Positions 38,872 through 50,496 are shown, counted from the first letter of the stretch. The stretch: DNA of 64,000 nucleotides from Actinomycetota bacterium (GCA_009701185.1 WLKQ01000001.1:46430-110429), one strand, 5' to 3'. Made by a program: numbers and translations. The notes: generated by a model not told the origin, from the sequence alone.

Positions 38872-39976
38872 TGACTTCTCCACTCATGTAATCAAGGGCA
38901 TGTTGAATCTCTTGAGTTAATTCTACGATGTCATCACCCAAGAGATTTACGTGGCCGATTTTTCGACCTTTTCGTGCCTCTTTCTTGTAGTGGTGGAACT
39001 TAAGGCGGGGATTGCGTGCCATTAAATGTAAATATGGCCGATACATGTCGGCTTTCTCGCTACCCAAAATATTGCCCATAACTGCGATCGGCGCAGTCAT
39101 GGATGGATCACCTAGTGGAAGATCTAAAACTGCCCGCAGATGTTGTTCAAACTGACTTGTCACTGAACCTTCTATCGTCCAGTGACCTGAATTGTGCGGC
39201 CTCATCGCGAGTTCATTAACATAAAGCTCTGAACCTTTAACAAAGAGTTCTACAGCCATTACCCCGACAACCCCTATGGCTTGTGCGATATCTAGCGCTA
39301 ATTTTTGAGCGCGCTCACTTAACTCTGCCGATAGTTGTGGCGCAGGTGTGATGGTCATCGTACAAATACCATCTCGTTGAATGGTCTGTGTTGGAGCCCA
39401 TGTTGTTGCTTGGCCATGTGGTGAGCGAGCAACCATGACTGCAATTTCATAATCAAAGTCGACTAGATCTTCAACTAGTACGCGACCCACTTGCGAAATA
39501 ATCTCATCGAGTTCTAGTTTTGAGGAAACCTTCCACACTCCACGGCCGTCATATCCGCCAGAAATAGCTTTAGCAATGCATGGGTAATTCTTAATCTCAC
39601 TGGCGCTAGTTACCACACTTGAATGTGGAGATGGAAAATTAGCTAATTTAATTCGCATTTCAGCTTTATCTTGTGAATAGATAAAGGCTTCAGAGCTTGG
39701 TCTAACAACCACGCCTTGAGCCTCAAGAGTTTTAATTATGCTCAGAGGAATTAACTCATGCTCAAAAGTTATAACGTCACATTTTTTTGCAAAGTTCAAG
39801 ACTGTAGTTAAGTCTCGATAATCGCCAACAATGTGGTTTGCGATTTGTGCCCCAGAGTCTTGTGCATCTTGTGCAAGAAGCAGCAAATTGATGCCTAGGG
39901 CTTCTGCCGGAGCAATACTCATACGTGCTAATTGGCCAGCACCAATTATTCCTACGGTAGGAAATGAATCATTCAC
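38864..39976 (-). CDS. purK: 5-(carboxyamino)imidazole ribonucleotide synthase
   Basis: [37 protein letters not shown]..., ATP-grasp [21 protein letters not shown] start 39976 proposed: TACGAT box exactly 6 nt upstream. Confidence 0.9.
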   Translation of the reverse strand: MNDSFPTVGIIGAGQLARMSIAPAEALGINLLLLAQDAQDSGAQIANHIVGDYRDLTTVLNFAKKCDVITFEHELIPLSIIKTLEAQGVVVRPSSEAFIYSQDKAEMRIKLANFPSPHSSVVTSASEIKNYPCIAKAISGGYDGRGVWKVSSKLELDEIISQVGRVLVEDLVDFDYEIAVMVARSPHGQATTWAPTQTIQRDGICTMTITPAPQLSAELSERAQKLALDIAQAIGVVGVMAVELFVKGSELYVNELAMRPHNSGHWTIEGSVTSQFEQHLRAVLDLPLGDPSMTAPIAVMGNILGSEKADMYRPYLHLMARNPRLKFHHYKKEARKGRKIGHVNLLGDDIVELTQEIQHALDYMSGEVNE

Positions 39977-39980
39977 TGGA

Positions 39981-40739
39981 TTATCGTAGATGAATAATGT
40001 CTGCAGCCAGAACATGAACTCCATCAGCTAAGACCAACTCGCCACTGGGTGAGATTGATACAGCTGTACCGCTTTCAACTCTTCCATCGGGATAATGCAC
40101 TTCTACGCTCTGGCCAAGGGTTGCGCTGAAATCCCTATAAATTGCCTGGATGTGATCATTGCCTTGATCCCATGCCGTGAAGTTAGTTTCAAAGGTGTTA
40201 AGAAGATTTATTAAAAGTTCATTGCGAGAAATATTCACGGTGCCTTCAATTGCAAGCGAGGTAGCGTGAGGTACAGGTAGTTCACTCGACTGCATCCCTA
40301 CATTTATACCAATGCCAATAACTACACCGTCATTTACAACCTGGGCTATTAATCCAGAAATCTTTTTTTCATTTACTAAAATATCATTTGGCCACTTAAC
40401 GCGTGGATCCACTCCAGGCAAACTTTGTGCAACGCAAACCCCTGCGATTAAAGGAATCCAACCCCAATCATCTTTGTTTCTAGTTGGTCTAATATAAAAA
40501 GAACATAGCAGCGCAGTTCCTGGTGCAGCTTCAAAAGTTCGCGTGAGGCGTCCGCGTCCAGAACTTTGATAATCAGCGACCACAACATCACCGGCTTGCG
40601 CACTGCCACGTGTAACTAATTCAATGAGGTCACTCTGTGTTGAACTCGTGAGTTCGACCACGCTTACTCGCCAGTACTGCGTCAGCGATGCATTGATGGC
40701 TCGACTATCGAGTGCCGCTCTTAGCATTTCTATGTCCAC
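39981..40739 (-). CDS. birA: Biotin--[acetyl-CoA-carboxylase] ligase
   Basis: GDVVVADYQSSGRGRLTRTFEAAPGTALLCSFYIRP...VKWPNDILVNEKKISGLIAQ; GTG start 40739 just outside the divergent accB. Confidence 0.9.
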   Translation of the reverse strand: MDIEMLRAALDSRAINASLTQYWRVSVVELTSSTQSDLIELVTRGSAQAGDVVVADYQSSGRGRLTRTFEAAPGTALLCSFYIRPTRNKDDWGWIPLIAGVCVAQSLPGVDPRVKWPNDILVNEKKISGLIAQVVNDGVVIGIGINVGMQSSELPVPHATSLAIEGTVNISRNELLINLLNTFETNFTAWDQGNDHIQAIYRDFSATLGQSVEVHYPDGRVESGTAVSISPSGELVLADGVHVLAADIIHLR

Positions 40740-40757
40740 GCCTAGTACCGTAGGGGT
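40740..40757. promoter_or_regulatory. Predicted bidirectional leaderless promoter (birA <-> carboxylase beta)
   Basis: TACCGTA at 40746-40752: plus TACCGT 6 nt before ATG 40758; minus TACGGT 7 nt before GTG 40739. Confidence 0.6.
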
Positions 40758-42329
40758 ATGAGTCGTAATCTGCATACAACTGCCGGAAAAATCGAAGATC
40801 TGCGCGCCCGTGTCGAAGAGGCGGTGCATGCCGGTTCAGCTCGCGCAGTGGAGAAGCAACATGCAAAAGGCAAACACACCGCCCGTGAGCGTATTGAGAT
40901 GCTGGTCGATGCCGATTCATTTACGGAGATTGATGAGTTTGCACGCCACCGATCAACGCAGTTCGGTATGGAAAAAAATCGACCTTATGGAGATGGTGTC
41001 GTTATTGGAACCGCAACAGTTGATGGCCGCCCGATAGCTTTGTATTCACAGGATTTTACGATCATGGGTGGTTCACTAGGTGAAGTGCATGCCGAAAAGA
41101 TTGTAAAGATTGCCGAGTTTGCACTAAAAAGTGGAATTCCATTAGTTGGCATCAATGATTCTGGTGGTGCGCGTATTCAAGAAGGTGTCGCTTCATTAGC
41201 TGGCTACGGAAAAATCTTTCGCTTAAACACTCGCTCTTCGGGGGTGATCCCGCAGATCTCTTTGATTCTTGGACCATGTGCAGGTGGCTCGGCTTACTCA
41301 CCTGCGCTCACAGATTTTACAGTGATGGTGAATGAAACATCACATATGTTTATTACAGGACCCGATGTGATCAAAACTGTCACGGGCGAAGAAGTCGAAA
41401 TGGAAGAGCTTGGTGGTGCGCGTACGCACAATACGCGAACAGGAAATTCCCATTACCTAGCTGAGAGTGAAGCTGACGCGATTGATTACGTAAAGGCTCT
41501 GCTTTCTTATTTGCCATCAAATAATATGGACAGCTCGCCTCATCTTCCACCTACGGAATCGTTAGATAAAAAAGCTAGTGACTTAGCCCTTGATGCATTA
41601 ATTCCTGATAGTCCAAATCAGCCATATGACATGAAGGTACTTATTCAAGCCCTTGTAGATGAGGGTGAATTTCTAGAAGTCCACGCTCTATATGCACCAA
41701 ATATCGTTGTAGGTTTTGCACGCATTGAAGGTGAATCGATTGGAATTATTGCCAATCAGCCTTCACAGCTTGCTGGCACATTAGATATTAACTCCAGCGA
41801 AAAAGCAGCGCGATTCTTGCGCTTCTGCGATGCATTCAATATTCCAATTTTAACGCTGGTGGATGTACCTGGATTCCTTCCAGGAACGGAGCAAGAGTGG
41901 GATGGAATTATTCGTCGTGGAGCGAAACTGCTCTATGCCTATGCGGAAGCATCTGTACCTCTTGTTACCTTAATTACTCGAAAAGCTTACGGTGGTGCCT
42001 TTATCGTGATGGGTTCAAAATATCTTGGCAGCGATATTAACTTTGCGTGGCCAAGTGCTGAAATTGCCGTAATGGGCGCTCAAGGTGCAGTCAATATTCT
42101 CTATCGTAAAGAGCTATCCGAAGCTAAAGATCCCGTTGCAAAGCGTGCAGAACTTGTTGATGAGTACAACGAATCTTTAGCAAATCCGTATCTTGCTGCC
42201 GAGCGTGGAACTATCGACACCGTAATTGAGCCTAATCAATCCCGTGCCTACATTACAAAAGCATTTAGAACCTTGCGAACCAAGCGAGATACCTTGCCTG
42301 CGCGCAAACATGGAAATATTCCTCTGTAA
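40758..42329 (+). CDS. Acyl-CoA (propionyl/acetyl-CoA) carboxylase beta subunit
   Basis: [21 protein letters not shown]...[24 protein letters not shown]...[18 protein letters not shown]. Confidence 0.94.
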   Translation: MSRNLHTTAGKIEDLRARVEEAVHAGSARAVEKQHAKGKHTARERIEMLVDADSFTEIDEFARHRSTQFGMEKNRPYGDGVVIGTATVDGRPIALYSQDFTIMGGSLGEVHAEKIVKIAEFALKSGIPLVGINDSGGARIQEGVASLAGYGKIFRLNTRSSGVIPQISLILGPCAGGSAYSPALTDFTVMVNETSHMFITGPDVIKTVTGEEVEMEELGGARTHNTRTGNSHYLAESEADAIDYVKALLSYLPSNNMDSSPHLPPTESLDKKASDLALDALIPDSPNQPYDMKVLIQALVDEGEFLEVHALYAPNIVVGFARIEGESIGIIANQPSQLAGTLDINSSEKAARFLRFCDAFNIPILTLVDVPGFLPGTEQEWDGIIRRGAKLLYAYAEASVPLVTLITRKAYGGAFIVMGSKYLGSDINFAWPSAEIAVMGAQGAVNILYRKELSEAKDPVAKRAELVDEYNESLANPYLAAERGTIDTVIEPNQSRAYITKAFRTLRTKRDTLPARKHGNIPL

Positions 42330-42505
42330 TGAAATACTCAATCGTGCGAGGAACTCCAACTGAAGAAGAACTTGTCGCGATTGAGCATGCAATGAAAATG
42401 CATAAAAGGCAGGAAATGGTGCCAATTATCCGTAAAAGTCTCTTTGGACGTCCACAACTTCGTCGGCCATTAAATCAACGTTTCCGCTTTGGAAACACAA
42501 AGTAA
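42329..42505 (+). CDS. Acyl-CoA carboxylase epsilon-like small subunit (58 aa)
   Basis: Translated by hand: [58 protein letters not shown]; overlaps the beta-subunit stop; position between accB and maf typical of actinobacteria. Confidence 0.8.
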   Translation: MKYSIVRGTPTEEELVAIEHAMKMHKRQEMVPIIRKSLFGRPQLRRPLNQRFRFGNTK

Positions 42506-42512
42506 TTTAGAC

Positions 42513-43115
42513 ATGCCAAAAATAATTTTAGCCTCTGCTTCCACATCTCGTCGTCGCTTACTTGAATCTGCCGGCTTGCCAATTTCAGTGATGGTGAGTC
42601 ACGTAGATGAAGAAACCGATTTTTTTAATTCGCTTCCTCCTGCCGACATGGTGATTGCACTCGCAATTACCAAGGCACATACAATCCGTGAGCAGATAGA
42701 TTTCCCAGCAATAATCATTGGCTGCGATTCTACTTTTGAGTTCGATGGACAATCTCTCGGAAAGCCAGGGATACCAGAGATAGCAGTTGAGCGCGCTAAG
42801 CGTGTTCAAGGAAAATCAGGGCTCTTGCACACAGGACATTGTGTGATTGATACGTCAAAGGATCGAGAAATCTCAAGTATTGTCACAACCAAAGTAAGTT
42901 TTGATGCAATGAGTGATGCCGAGATTGATGATTACGTGGCTAGTGGAGAACCGCTCCACGTCGCAGGCGGATTCACTCTTGATGGTTTTAGCTCACCATT
43001 CATTCCTCACATTGAAGGCGACTACACAAATGTTGTTGGGATCTCCATGCCATTCATCCGTAAAGCAATGGCCCAACTGGGTTATTCCTGGCCAGAAGTG
43101 AAGGTAATGCGATGA
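42513..43115 (+). CDS. maf: Maf-family nucleotide pyrophosphatase
   Basis: [22 protein letters not shown]...[12 protein letters not shown]...[12 protein letters not shown]. Confidence 0.93.
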   Translation: MPKIILASASTSRRRLLESAGLPISVMVSHVDEETDFFNSLPPADMVIALAITKAHTIREQIDFPAIIIGCDSTFEFDGQSLGKPGIPEIAVERAKRVQGKSGLLHTGHCVIDTSKDREISSIVTTKVSFDAMSDAEIDDYVASGEPLHVAGGFTLDGFSSPFIPHIEGDYTNVVGISMPFIRKAMAQLGYSWPEVKVMR

Positions 43116-44830
43116 AGTGCGTACTAATTGCTAACCGAGGCGAAATTGCAGTTCGAGTTATTCGTGCTTGCAGAGATCATGGTTTGGAATCAGTTGCTGT
43201 GTACTCTGATGAAGATCGCGACGCGCTACACACAACAATGGCCGACTCGGCATATTCTTTACATGGAACAAGTGCAACTCAGACATATCTAAACATCGAA
43301 AAACTTATTGACGTTGCCAAACAATCAGGTGCTGATGCAGTCCATCCGGGATATGGTTTTTTATCAGAAAACGCTAACTTTGCCCAAGCCGTAATTGATG
43401 CTGGTTTAATTTGGATAGGCCCACCACCTACTGCCATTCGTGCGCTTGGAGATAAAGTTTCAGCAAGAAAAATTGCTTCAAAAGCTGGCGCACCACTCGT
43501 CGCAGGAACTAAAGATCCAGTTGCCGGACATGCTGAAGTAACTGCATTTGCTAAGGAGCACGGTCTTCCTGTTGCGATTAAAGCGGCACATGGTGGAGGC
43601 GGACGTGGATTAAAAGTTGCACGCACCATGGAGGAGATTCCAGAACTCTTTGACTCTGCAGTACGTGAGGCGATATCTGGATTTGGGCGTGGAGAGTGTT
43701 TTGTTGAGCGTTATTTAGATAAGCCCCGACACGTAGAAACCCAAGTTCTTGTCGATATGCATGGACATGCAGTTGTGGTTAGTACCCGCGACTGCTCCCT
43801 ACAACGCCGCCATCAAAAGCTAGTCGAAGAAGCGCCTGCTCCCTTTTTAACCGATGCACAAAATGAAGAGCTCTATCGTTCTAGTAAAGCCATTATGAAA
43901 GAGGCGGGTTATATTGGTGCCGGAACGTGCGAATTTCTTATTGGCACAGATGGAACCATATCTTTCTTAGAAGTAAATACACGATTGCAAGTAGAGCACC
44001 CAGTCAGTGAAGAAGTTACCGGCATTGACTTGGTTCGCCAGCAATTCCGAATCGCTATGGGCGAATCACTTGGTTTTGATGATCCACTTATTCGAGGCCA
44101 CTCGATTGAATTTAGAATTAATGGTGAAGATCCAGGACGATCATTCCTGCCTGCACCTGGGCGCATTACAGGTTGGGTCATACCAACTGGCCCTGGAGTA
44201 AGAGTTGATGCTGGATTTAGAAATGGCGACACCATTGGTGGAAACTTTGATTCACTGCTCGCAAAACTTATTGTTACTGGAGCAACTCGCCAAGAAGCTA
44301 TAGAACGTGCACGGCGGGCCTTAGCTGAATTTACTATTGATGGTCTTGCTACTGCACTACCTTTTCACCAAGCCATTGTTGAAGATTCTGCATTTACAGA
44401 GCAATTTAAGGTCTATACGAGTTACATTGAAAATGAATTCGTTAATGAAATTCCTGCCTTTACTTTGACTGCGCCGGCCTTGCAGTCACACATGGCCCCT
44501 GAGCATCTGATTACTGAGGTCAATGGAAAGCGCTTCGAGATTCTGGTTCATGCGCCACAACCGATTGTTAAGCGCCATCGCGCTAAAGCCAGCATGACTG
44601 GTGCCTCTGGATCATCTGGCCTCACCAGCCCTATGCAAGGAACAGTGGTCAAGATTGCAGCAGAAGAAGGCACTCATGTTGAAGTCGGAGATTTAGTAAT
44701 TGTGCTCGAAGCTATGAAGATGGAGCAGCCTTTAATGGCGCATAGAGCAGGTGCAATAACTAATCTCACTGCAGTCATTGGTGCCACAGTTTCAAGTGGA
44801 ACCATTCTGTGTGACATTATTGATGCATGA
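43112..44830 (+). CDS. Acyl-CoA carboxylase alpha subunit (biotin carboxylase + BCCP)
   Basis: [35 protein letters not shown]...[14 protein letters not shown]...[17 protein letters not shown]. Confidence 0.95.
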   Translation: MKCVLIANRGEIAVRVIRACRDHGLESVAVYSDEDRDALHTTMADSAYSLHGTSATQTYLNIEKLIDVAKQSGADAVHPGYGFLSENANFAQAVIDAGLIWIGPPPTAIRALGDKVSARKIASKAGAPLVAGTKDPVAGHAEVTAFAKEHGLPVAIKAAHGGGGRGLKVARTMEEIPELFDSAVREAISGFGRGECFVERYLDKPRHVETQVLVDMHGHAVVVSTRDCSLQRRHQKLVEEAPAPFLTDAQNEELYRSSKAIMKEAGYIGAGTCEFLIGTDGTISFLEVNTRLQVEHPVSEEVTGIDLVRQQFRIAMGESLGFDDPLIRGHSIEFRINGEDPGRSFLPAPGRITGWVIPTGPGVRVDAGFRNGDTIGGNFDSLLAKLIVTGATRQEAIERARRALAEFTIDGLATALPFHQAIVEDSAFTEQFKVYTSYIENEFVNEIPAFTLTAPALQSHMAPEHLITEVNGKRFEILVHAPQPIVKRHRAKASMTGASGSSGLTSPMQGTVVKIAAEEGTHVEVGDLVIVLEAMKMEQPLMAHRAGAITNLTAVIGATVSSGTILCDIIDA

Positions 44831-45651
44831 GCGAACTCCTTTATACAGATCCAATAGCTGCGGCGACTCGTGCAGCATCAGAAATTGCAGAACGCACCGG
44901 TGTTCCCTCGCACGATGTGGCGCTAGTAATGGGCTCCGGCTGGGTCAGTGCAGTTGACGCTCTTGGCATGCCAGCCTACGAATGCAATGCAGAAGAACTA
45001 ACTGGTTTTCTGCCTCCAACCGTAGTTGGACACTCAGGAAAAGTACGTTCGTATGAGATTGAAAGTAATGGTAAAAAAATTCGCGCCTTGGTATTTTTAG
45101 GGCGAACTCACCTCTATGAAGGCAAAGGTGTTGAACCCGTAGTACATAGTGTTCGAGTCGCAGTTAAGTCTGGTGCAAAAATAATAATTCTTACTAACGC
45201 CTGTGGTGGCATCAACACTTCATATAAAGTTGGTCAACCTGTATTAATTCGCGACCATATTTCTCTGACAGCAGTATCACCACTTTCTGGTGCAACTTTT
45301 GTTGATTTAACGGATTTGTATAGTAAAAGAATTCGCGACATTGTTAAACGGGAAGATGCCTCACTTGAAGAAGGTGTATATGTGCATTGGCGTGGTCCCA
45401 CATATGAAACTCCCGCAGAAATCCTTATGATGCGAACTATGGGCGCCGACTTAGTGGGAATGTCAACGGTCCCAGAAGCAATCGCTGCACACGCACTCGG
45501 TGCTGAAGTTTTAGGCATATCGCTAGTAACAAATGCTGCCGCTGGAGTAACAGGTGAAAAACTCAACCATGAAGAAGTAATTGCCGCTGGTAAGGCTGCC
45601 GCAGATCGCATGGGCGCACTTCTCAAAGCAGTCATCCCAAAGTTATTCTAA
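44827..45651 (+). CDS. Purine-nucleoside phosphorylase
   Basis: [16 protein letters not shown]...[13 protein letters not shown]...[13 protein letters not shown]...[10 protein letters not shown]...[31 protein letters not shown]. Confidence 0.92.
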   Translation: MSELLYTDPIAAATRAASEIAERTGVPSHDVALVMGSGWVSAVDALGMPAYECNAEELTGFLPPTVVGHSGKVRSYEIESNGKKIRALVFLGRTHLYEGKGVEPVVHSVRVAVKSGAKIIILTNACGGINTSYKVGQPVLIRDHISLTAVSPLSGATFVDLTDLYSKRIRDIVKREDASLEEGVYVHWRGPTYETPAEILMMRTMGADLVGMSTVPEAIAAHALGAEVLGISLVTNAAAGVTGEKLNHEEVIAAGKAAADRMGALLKAVIPKLF

Positions 45652-45655
45652 GAAC

Positions 45656-47266
45656 ATGGATCTACGTACCCAAGCACAAGAGTGGATTGCAGATGATCCC
45701 GATCCACAAACTGCAGCTCAGCTCCAACAGTGGTTAGACACTAATAACGAGCATGAACTAGCAATCTCTTTTGCAGGCTTTCTACAGTTCGGAACAGCTG
45801 GCCTGCGTGGACCTGTGCGACCAGGTCCATCTGGAATGAACCGTGCAGTTGTCGGAAGAACTGCTGCAGGAATTGTGGCTTACATGCAAGAGCGCAATTT
45901 AACTTCAGTAGTAATTGGCCGCGATGCTAGACATGGCTCTGAAGATTTCACTTTTGAAACAGCTGAAATAATGAGTGGTGCTGGCATGGAGGTCTACGTA
46001 CTTCCCCGTCCTTTGCCAACACCAGTATTGGCATTTGCAACTAATGAATTGAAGTGTGACGTCGGCATTATGGTTACTGCTAGCCATAATCCCCCACAAG
46101 ATAATGGTTATAAAGTTTATTTAGGCGGCACCGCTGATGGAGTTATTTATCGCGGATCACAAATTATTTCACCAACCGATGAGTTCATCGCAGCCAAGAT
46201 TGCAGCAGTGACCTCGTTGGCTGCACAGCCACGTGGCACCGAGTGGACAGTACTTGGTGAAGAAATTATCGAAAAATATATAGATATTTCTGCTGCCATT
46301 GCAACGCAACCAGGAAATCTCAAAATTGTTTACACCGCTATGCATGGTGTCGGTACTGAGACTTTGTTACGTGTATTCCACAAGGCTGGCTTTCAATCTC
46401 CAATATTGGTTGATGCTCAAGCACAACCAGATCCAGATTTTCCAACTGTAGCTTTTCCAAATCCTGAAGAGCCAGGGGCGATTGACCTAGCCTTAGAAAC
46501 TGCTAGAAACTTTGATGCTGATTTAGTGATTGCTAATGATCCCGATGCTGATCGTTGTGCTGCAGCCATTAAAGATCCAATAACGGGATGGCGAATGCTG
46601 CGTGGCGATGAACTTGGAGTAATCCTAGGTGAATCAATTGCCCGCACAACCTCTCGAGGTATCTTTGCTAACTCCATCGTTTCATCATCGATTTTGAGCA
46701 AAATTGCACAGCACTATAAGCTCGAATTTAGAGAAACTCTCACTGGTTTTAAATGGTTAGCAAAGATTCCGGGCCTCACTTTCGGCTATGAAGAAGCACT
46801 TGGCTATTGTGTAGATTCAGATACGGTAAATGATAAAGATGGAATTTCTGCTGCAATCAAGTTAGCCCAGATTGCAACAGATTTAGCTGCACAAGGAAAA
46901 ACTCTTCAAGATTTACTGGATGAGGTGTGGGAACGCCATGGCTTCCATGCAACTGAACAGATTTCAATTCGTCTGACTGATCTGTCAAAAGTCGGTGTTA
47001 TTTTGAGTAAATTGCGAACTAATCCTCCGACTTCAATTGCAGGGCGCCATGTACTATCAATCGATGATCTGGCACAACCCACAGATGCACTACCGCCTAC
47101 CGATGGCATTCGACTGTGGCTTCAAGGCGGAGTTCGAATCATCATTCGCCCTAGCGGAACTGAAGCAAAAATGAAGTGCTATGTCGAAGCCATTGAAAGT
47201 AATGCCACAATTGCACAAGAGGTACTCAACCAACTACGTGCACCATTAAAGGAAATACTCTCGTGA
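45656..47266 (+). CDS. Phosphohexomutase-family protein (PGM2-like; probable phosphopentomutase from context)
   Basis: FGTAGLRGPVRPGPSGMNRAVV, MVTASHNPPQDNGYKVYLG, NDPDADRCAAA, LTGFKWLAKI, FGYEEALGY, RPSGTEAKMKCYVE. Confidence 0.88.
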   Translation: MDLRTQAQEWIADDPDPQTAAQLQQWLDTNNEHELAISFAGFLQFGTAGLRGPVRPGPSGMNRAVVGRTAAGIVAYMQERNLTSVVIGRDARHGSEDFTFETAEIMSGAGMEVYVLPRPLPTPVLAFATNELKCDVGIMVTASHNPPQDNGYKVYLGGTADGVIYRGSQIISPTDEFIAAKIAAVTSLAAQPRGTEWTVLGEEIIEKYIDISAAIATQPGNLKIVYTAMHGVGTETLLRVFHKAGFQSPILVDAQAQPDPDFPTVAFPNPEEPGAIDLALETARNFDADLVIANDPDADRCAAAIKDPITGWRMLRGDELGVILGESIARTTSRGIFANSIVSSSILSKIAQHYKLEFRETLTGFKWLAKIPGLTFGYEEALGYCVDSDTVNDKDGISAAIKLAQIATDLAAQGKTLQDLLDEVWERHGFHATEQISIRLTDLSKVGVILSKLRTNPPTSIAGRHVLSIDDLAQPTDALPPTDGIRLWLQGGVRIIIRPSGTEAKMKCYVEAIESNATIAQEVLNQLRAPLKEILS

Positions 47267-48210
47267 GTTTTTATGGACTAGTTGATGGCACTGATGCCTC
47301 ATTGAAGCGTTATTTAGATGCACTTCCTGGCGTCGATCAAGTTGGTGCTGATGCGCGTGCGGCGATGTTAGCTACTCGAAGTATTAAAACCACGTCAAAG
47401 CGCTGGGCGATTGATACCGCAATTTCAATGGTGGATCTAACAACTTTAGAGGGCGCAGATACGGTCGGCAAAGTGCAAGCTCTGTGCGCTAAAGCAGTGC
47501 GGCCAGATCCTACGGACTTAACAATTCCTAGCGTTGGCGCGGTATGCGTTTACAACGACATGGTTGCAACTGCTCGTACTCACTTAGATTCAATCGGTGG
47601 CCACCATGTTGGAGTTGCTGCGGTTTCCACTGCTTTCCCATCAGGGCGAGCATCTATGGCAGTGAAGATTCAAGATACTCAAGATGCACTGAATGCCGGA
47701 GCATCTGAAATTGATATGGTCATTGATCGTGGTGCATTTCTTAGTGGCCAGTACATTGATGTCTTTAATGAGATTGTTGAAATCAAAGAGCTATGTGGTG
47801 ATCGAGCACATCTGAAGGTAATTTTTGAGACTGGTGAACTAGTTACATATGACAATGTACGTAAAGCATCGTTTCTTGCGATGGCCGCAGGTGCTGATTT
47901 CATTAAGACATCTACGGGTAAAGTTGCCCCTGCAGCAACAGCCCCTGTTGTCTTAGTGATGCTGGAAGCTGTTCGTGACTTTTACTCCATGACTAAGACA
48001 CGTATTGGGGTAAAGCCTGCAGGTGGAATCAGAAATACTAAAGATGCCATTAAGCAGTTGGTTTTAGTCAATGAAACCGCTGGGCCAGAATGGCTGACAC
48101 CATCGCTGTTTCGGATTGGTGCCAGCGCCTTGCTCAATGATTTATTGATGCAACGCATGAAAATGGATGATGGCTACTACGCTAGTCCTGCCTACGTAAC
48201 GATCGATTAA
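47263..48210 (+). CDS. deoC: Deoxyribose-phosphate aldolase
   Basis: VCVYNDMV, AVSTAFPSGRAS, EIDMVIDRGAFLSG, LKVIFETGEL, DFIKTSTGKVAPAATAP, GVKPAGGIRN. Confidence 0.93.
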   Translation: MSFYGLVDGTDASLKRYLDALPGVDQVGADARAAMLATRSIKTTSKRWAIDTAISMVDLTTLEGADTVGKVQALCAKAVRPDPTDLTIPSVGAVCVYNDMVATARTHLDSIGGHHVGVAAVSTAFPSGRASMAVKIQDTQDALNAGASEIDMVIDRGAFLSGQYIDVFNEIVEIKELCGDRAHLKVIFETGELVTYDNVRKASFLAMAAGADFIKTSTGKVAPAATAPVVLVMLEAVRDFYSMTKTRIGVKPAGGIRNTKDAIKQLVLVNETAGPEWLTPSLFRIGASALLNDLLMQRMKMDDGYYASPAYVTID

Positions 48211-49661
48211 TGGAGATGCCCGTGAGCTTTGACTATGCACCAGCCCCTGAATCGCGGGCAGTCGTATCGATTAAGCCTAAATACGGCCATTTCATTGCCG
48301 GTAAATTCGTAGCAGGCAGCAAGCACTTCCCCACCATTAATCCAGCGACAGAGGAAGTTTTAAGCCATATCGCTCTAGCCGGTAAAGCTGAGGTCGATGC
48401 CGCTGTGAAGGCCGCCCGCAAGGCATATACGACCACATGGTCAAAAATGAGCGGTAAAGAGCGTGGAAAATATTTGTTCCGAGTAGCTCGCATTATGCAA
48501 GAGCGTGCACGAGAGTTTGCCGTCCTTGAAACGCTAGATAACGGAAAACCAATCCGTGAATCACGTGATGTCGATGTTCCACTAGCAGCTGCACATTTTT
48601 TCTATCACGCAGGTTGGGCCGATAAATTAGAGTTTGCAGGACTTGGAACTTCCACTAAGCCACATGGCGTTGCTGGCCAAATTATTCCTTGGAACTTTCC
48701 ACTACTTATGTTGGCATGGAAAGTCGCGCCAGCTCTTGCTGCTGGTAACACTGTTGTGCTGAAGCCTGCTGAAAGCACATCACTTACCGCATTATTATTT
48801 GCCGAAGTCTGCCAACAAGCAGAGCTGCCTGCAGGTGTTGTAAATATTGTTACAGGTGATGGATCAACTGGTGCATTGATAGTTAATCACCCAGGAATAG
48901 ATAAAATCGCATTCACTGGTTCAACTGAGGTTGGCAAGATTATTGCCCGTGCAGTAGCACCAACACATAAAAGTGTAACTCTGGAGCTCGGCGGTAAAGC
49001 TGCCAATATCATCTTTGAAGATGCAGCTATCGATGAAGCAGTTGAGGGAATTGTTAATGGCATCTTCTTTAACCAAGGCCATGTTTGTTGCGCCGGCTCT
49101 CGTTTAATTCTTCAAGAGAGCGTTGCTGATGAGGTTTTAGAAAAATTAAAGTCTCGTATGGCAAAAATTCGCGTTGGTGATCCTATGGATAAAAACACTG
49201 ACGTTGGTGCAATTAATAGTAAAGAGCAGTTAATCAAGATTACTGAACTCACAGCTGCTGGAGATGCCGAAGGTGCCCAGCGATGGAGTGCTCCTTGTGA
49301 ACTTCCAACTAAGGGTTTCTGGTTTGCGCCGACTATTTTCACTGGTGTCACTCAAGCTCATCGCATTGCCCGCGAAGAGATCTTTGGTCCCGTGCTCTCA
49401 GTTCTCACCTTTAGAACACCACAAGAGGCCATAGATAAGGCAAATAACACGCCTTTTGGCCTCTCGGCTGGAGTTTGGAGTGAGAAAGGCTCTCGTATTT
49501 TATGGGCGACGCAACAGTTGCGCGCCGGAGTTGTATGGGCCAATACATTTAATAAGTTTGATCCGACGTCACCTTTTGGTGGATATAAGGAATCTGGCTG
49601 GGGTCGAGAAGGTGGACGACACGGCTTAAGTGCATATTTGAAGGGAGTCGGTCATGAGTAA
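48210..49661 (+). CDS. Aldehyde dehydrogenase (catalytically complete)
   Basis: PWNFPLLMLAWKVAPALAAGNTVVLKPAE, FTGSTEVGK, LELGGKAANIIF, FFNQGHVCCAGSRL (catalytic Cys). Confidence 0.94.
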   Translation: MEMPVSFDYAPAPESRAVVSIKPKYGHFIAGKFVAGSKHFPTINPATEEVLSHIALAGKAEVDAAVKAARKAYTTTWSKMSGKERGKYLFRVARIMQERAREFAVLETLDNGKPIRESRDVDVPLAAAHFFYHAGWADKLEFAGLGTSTKPHGVAGQIIPWNFPLLMLAWKVAPALAAGNTVVLKPAESTSLTALLFAEVCQQAELPAGVVNIVTGDGSTGALIVNHPGIDKIAFTGSTEVGKIIARAVAPTHKSVTLELGGKAANIIFEDAAIDEAVEGIVNGIFFNQGHVCCAGSRLILQESVADEVLEKLKSRMAKIRVGDPMDKNTDVGAINSKEQLIKITELTAAGDAEGAQRWSAPCELPTKGFWFAPTIFTGVTQAHRIAREEIFGPVLSVLTFRTPQEAIDKANNTPFGLSAGVWSEKGSRILWATQQLRAGVVWANTFNKFDPTSPFGGYKESGWGREGGRHGLSAYLKGVGHE

Positions 49662-50496
49662 TCGTATAGATGTGAAAAAGACATATAAGTTGTTTATTAA
49701 TGGAGCTTTTCCACGCACTGAATCTGGCCGCACCTATGAAGTGAAAAATGCTAAGGGTGTATTCGTTGCAAATCCCTGCTTAGCATCACGTAAAGATCTA
49801 AAGGATGCGGTAGTAGCAGCACGCGCTGCGCAACCTGGTTGGAATAAAGCAACGGCTTATAACAAGGGGCAGATTCTTTACCGGCTTGCCGAAATGCTTG
49901 AAGGTCGACGTGCGCAGTTTGTTGATGAAATAGCGTCAATAACTGGTGTAAGCAAAGTTAAGGCCGATAAAGAACTCAGCGACTCTGTTGACCGATTAGT
50001 TTGGTATGCAGGATGGTCAGACAAAATCTCTTCACTTTCTGGTGCACTTAATCCAGTTGCTGGCCCTTATTACAACTTTACAATTCCAGAGAGTATGGGA
50101 GTCATCGCAGCGATTGCGCCTGAAACCCCATCACTTTTGGGATTCATAGATGTGATTGCACCAATTATCGTATCTGGAAATACAGTTGTTGTGCTGGCGA
50201 GCACCAAGGCACCATTATCTGCCATGAGTTTTGCAGAAGTAATTGCAACTAGTGATGTCCCTGCGGGAGTCATTAATATTTTAACTGGCAAGAAAGATGA
50301 AATCGCGCCTTGGATGGCATCACATATGGACATCGATGGATTAGATATCACTGGTCTCGCCACTAAAAAGCATGCAGAGCTTCGCATAGCAGGGGCTGAA
50401 AACTTGAAGCGAATCTTCTCTTTTAAGTCACATGATCCAGCTCGCATTCTCGCCTTCATGGAGGCTAAGACGGTCTGGCACCCAATAGGGCTCTAA
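49654..50496 (+). CDS. Truncated ALDH-like protein lacking the catalytic domain half (280 aa)
   Basis: KLFINGAFPRTESGRTYEV...AARAAQPGWNKATAYNKGQILYRLAEMLEGR...GVIAAIAPETPSLLGFIDVIAPIIVSGNTVVVLAS; no ELGGK or Cys motif. Confidence 0.85.
   Translation: MSNRIDVKKTYKLFINGAFPRTESGRTYEVKNAKGVFVANPCLASRKDLKDAVVAARAAQPGWNKATAYNKGQILYRLAEMLEGRRAQFVDEIASITGVSKVKADKELSDSVDRLVWYAGWSDKISSLSGALNPVAGPYYNFTIPESMGVIAAIAPETPSLLGFIDVIAPIIVSGNTVVVLASTKAPLSAMSFAEVIATSDVPAGVINILTGKKDEIAPWMASHMDIDGLDITGLATKKHAELRIAGAENLKRIFSFKSHDPARILAFMEAKTVWHPIGL

Noticed and set aside
45234-45635. 133-aa minus-strand ORF
   Set aside because: Shadow ORF of the purine-nucleoside phosphorylase gene.
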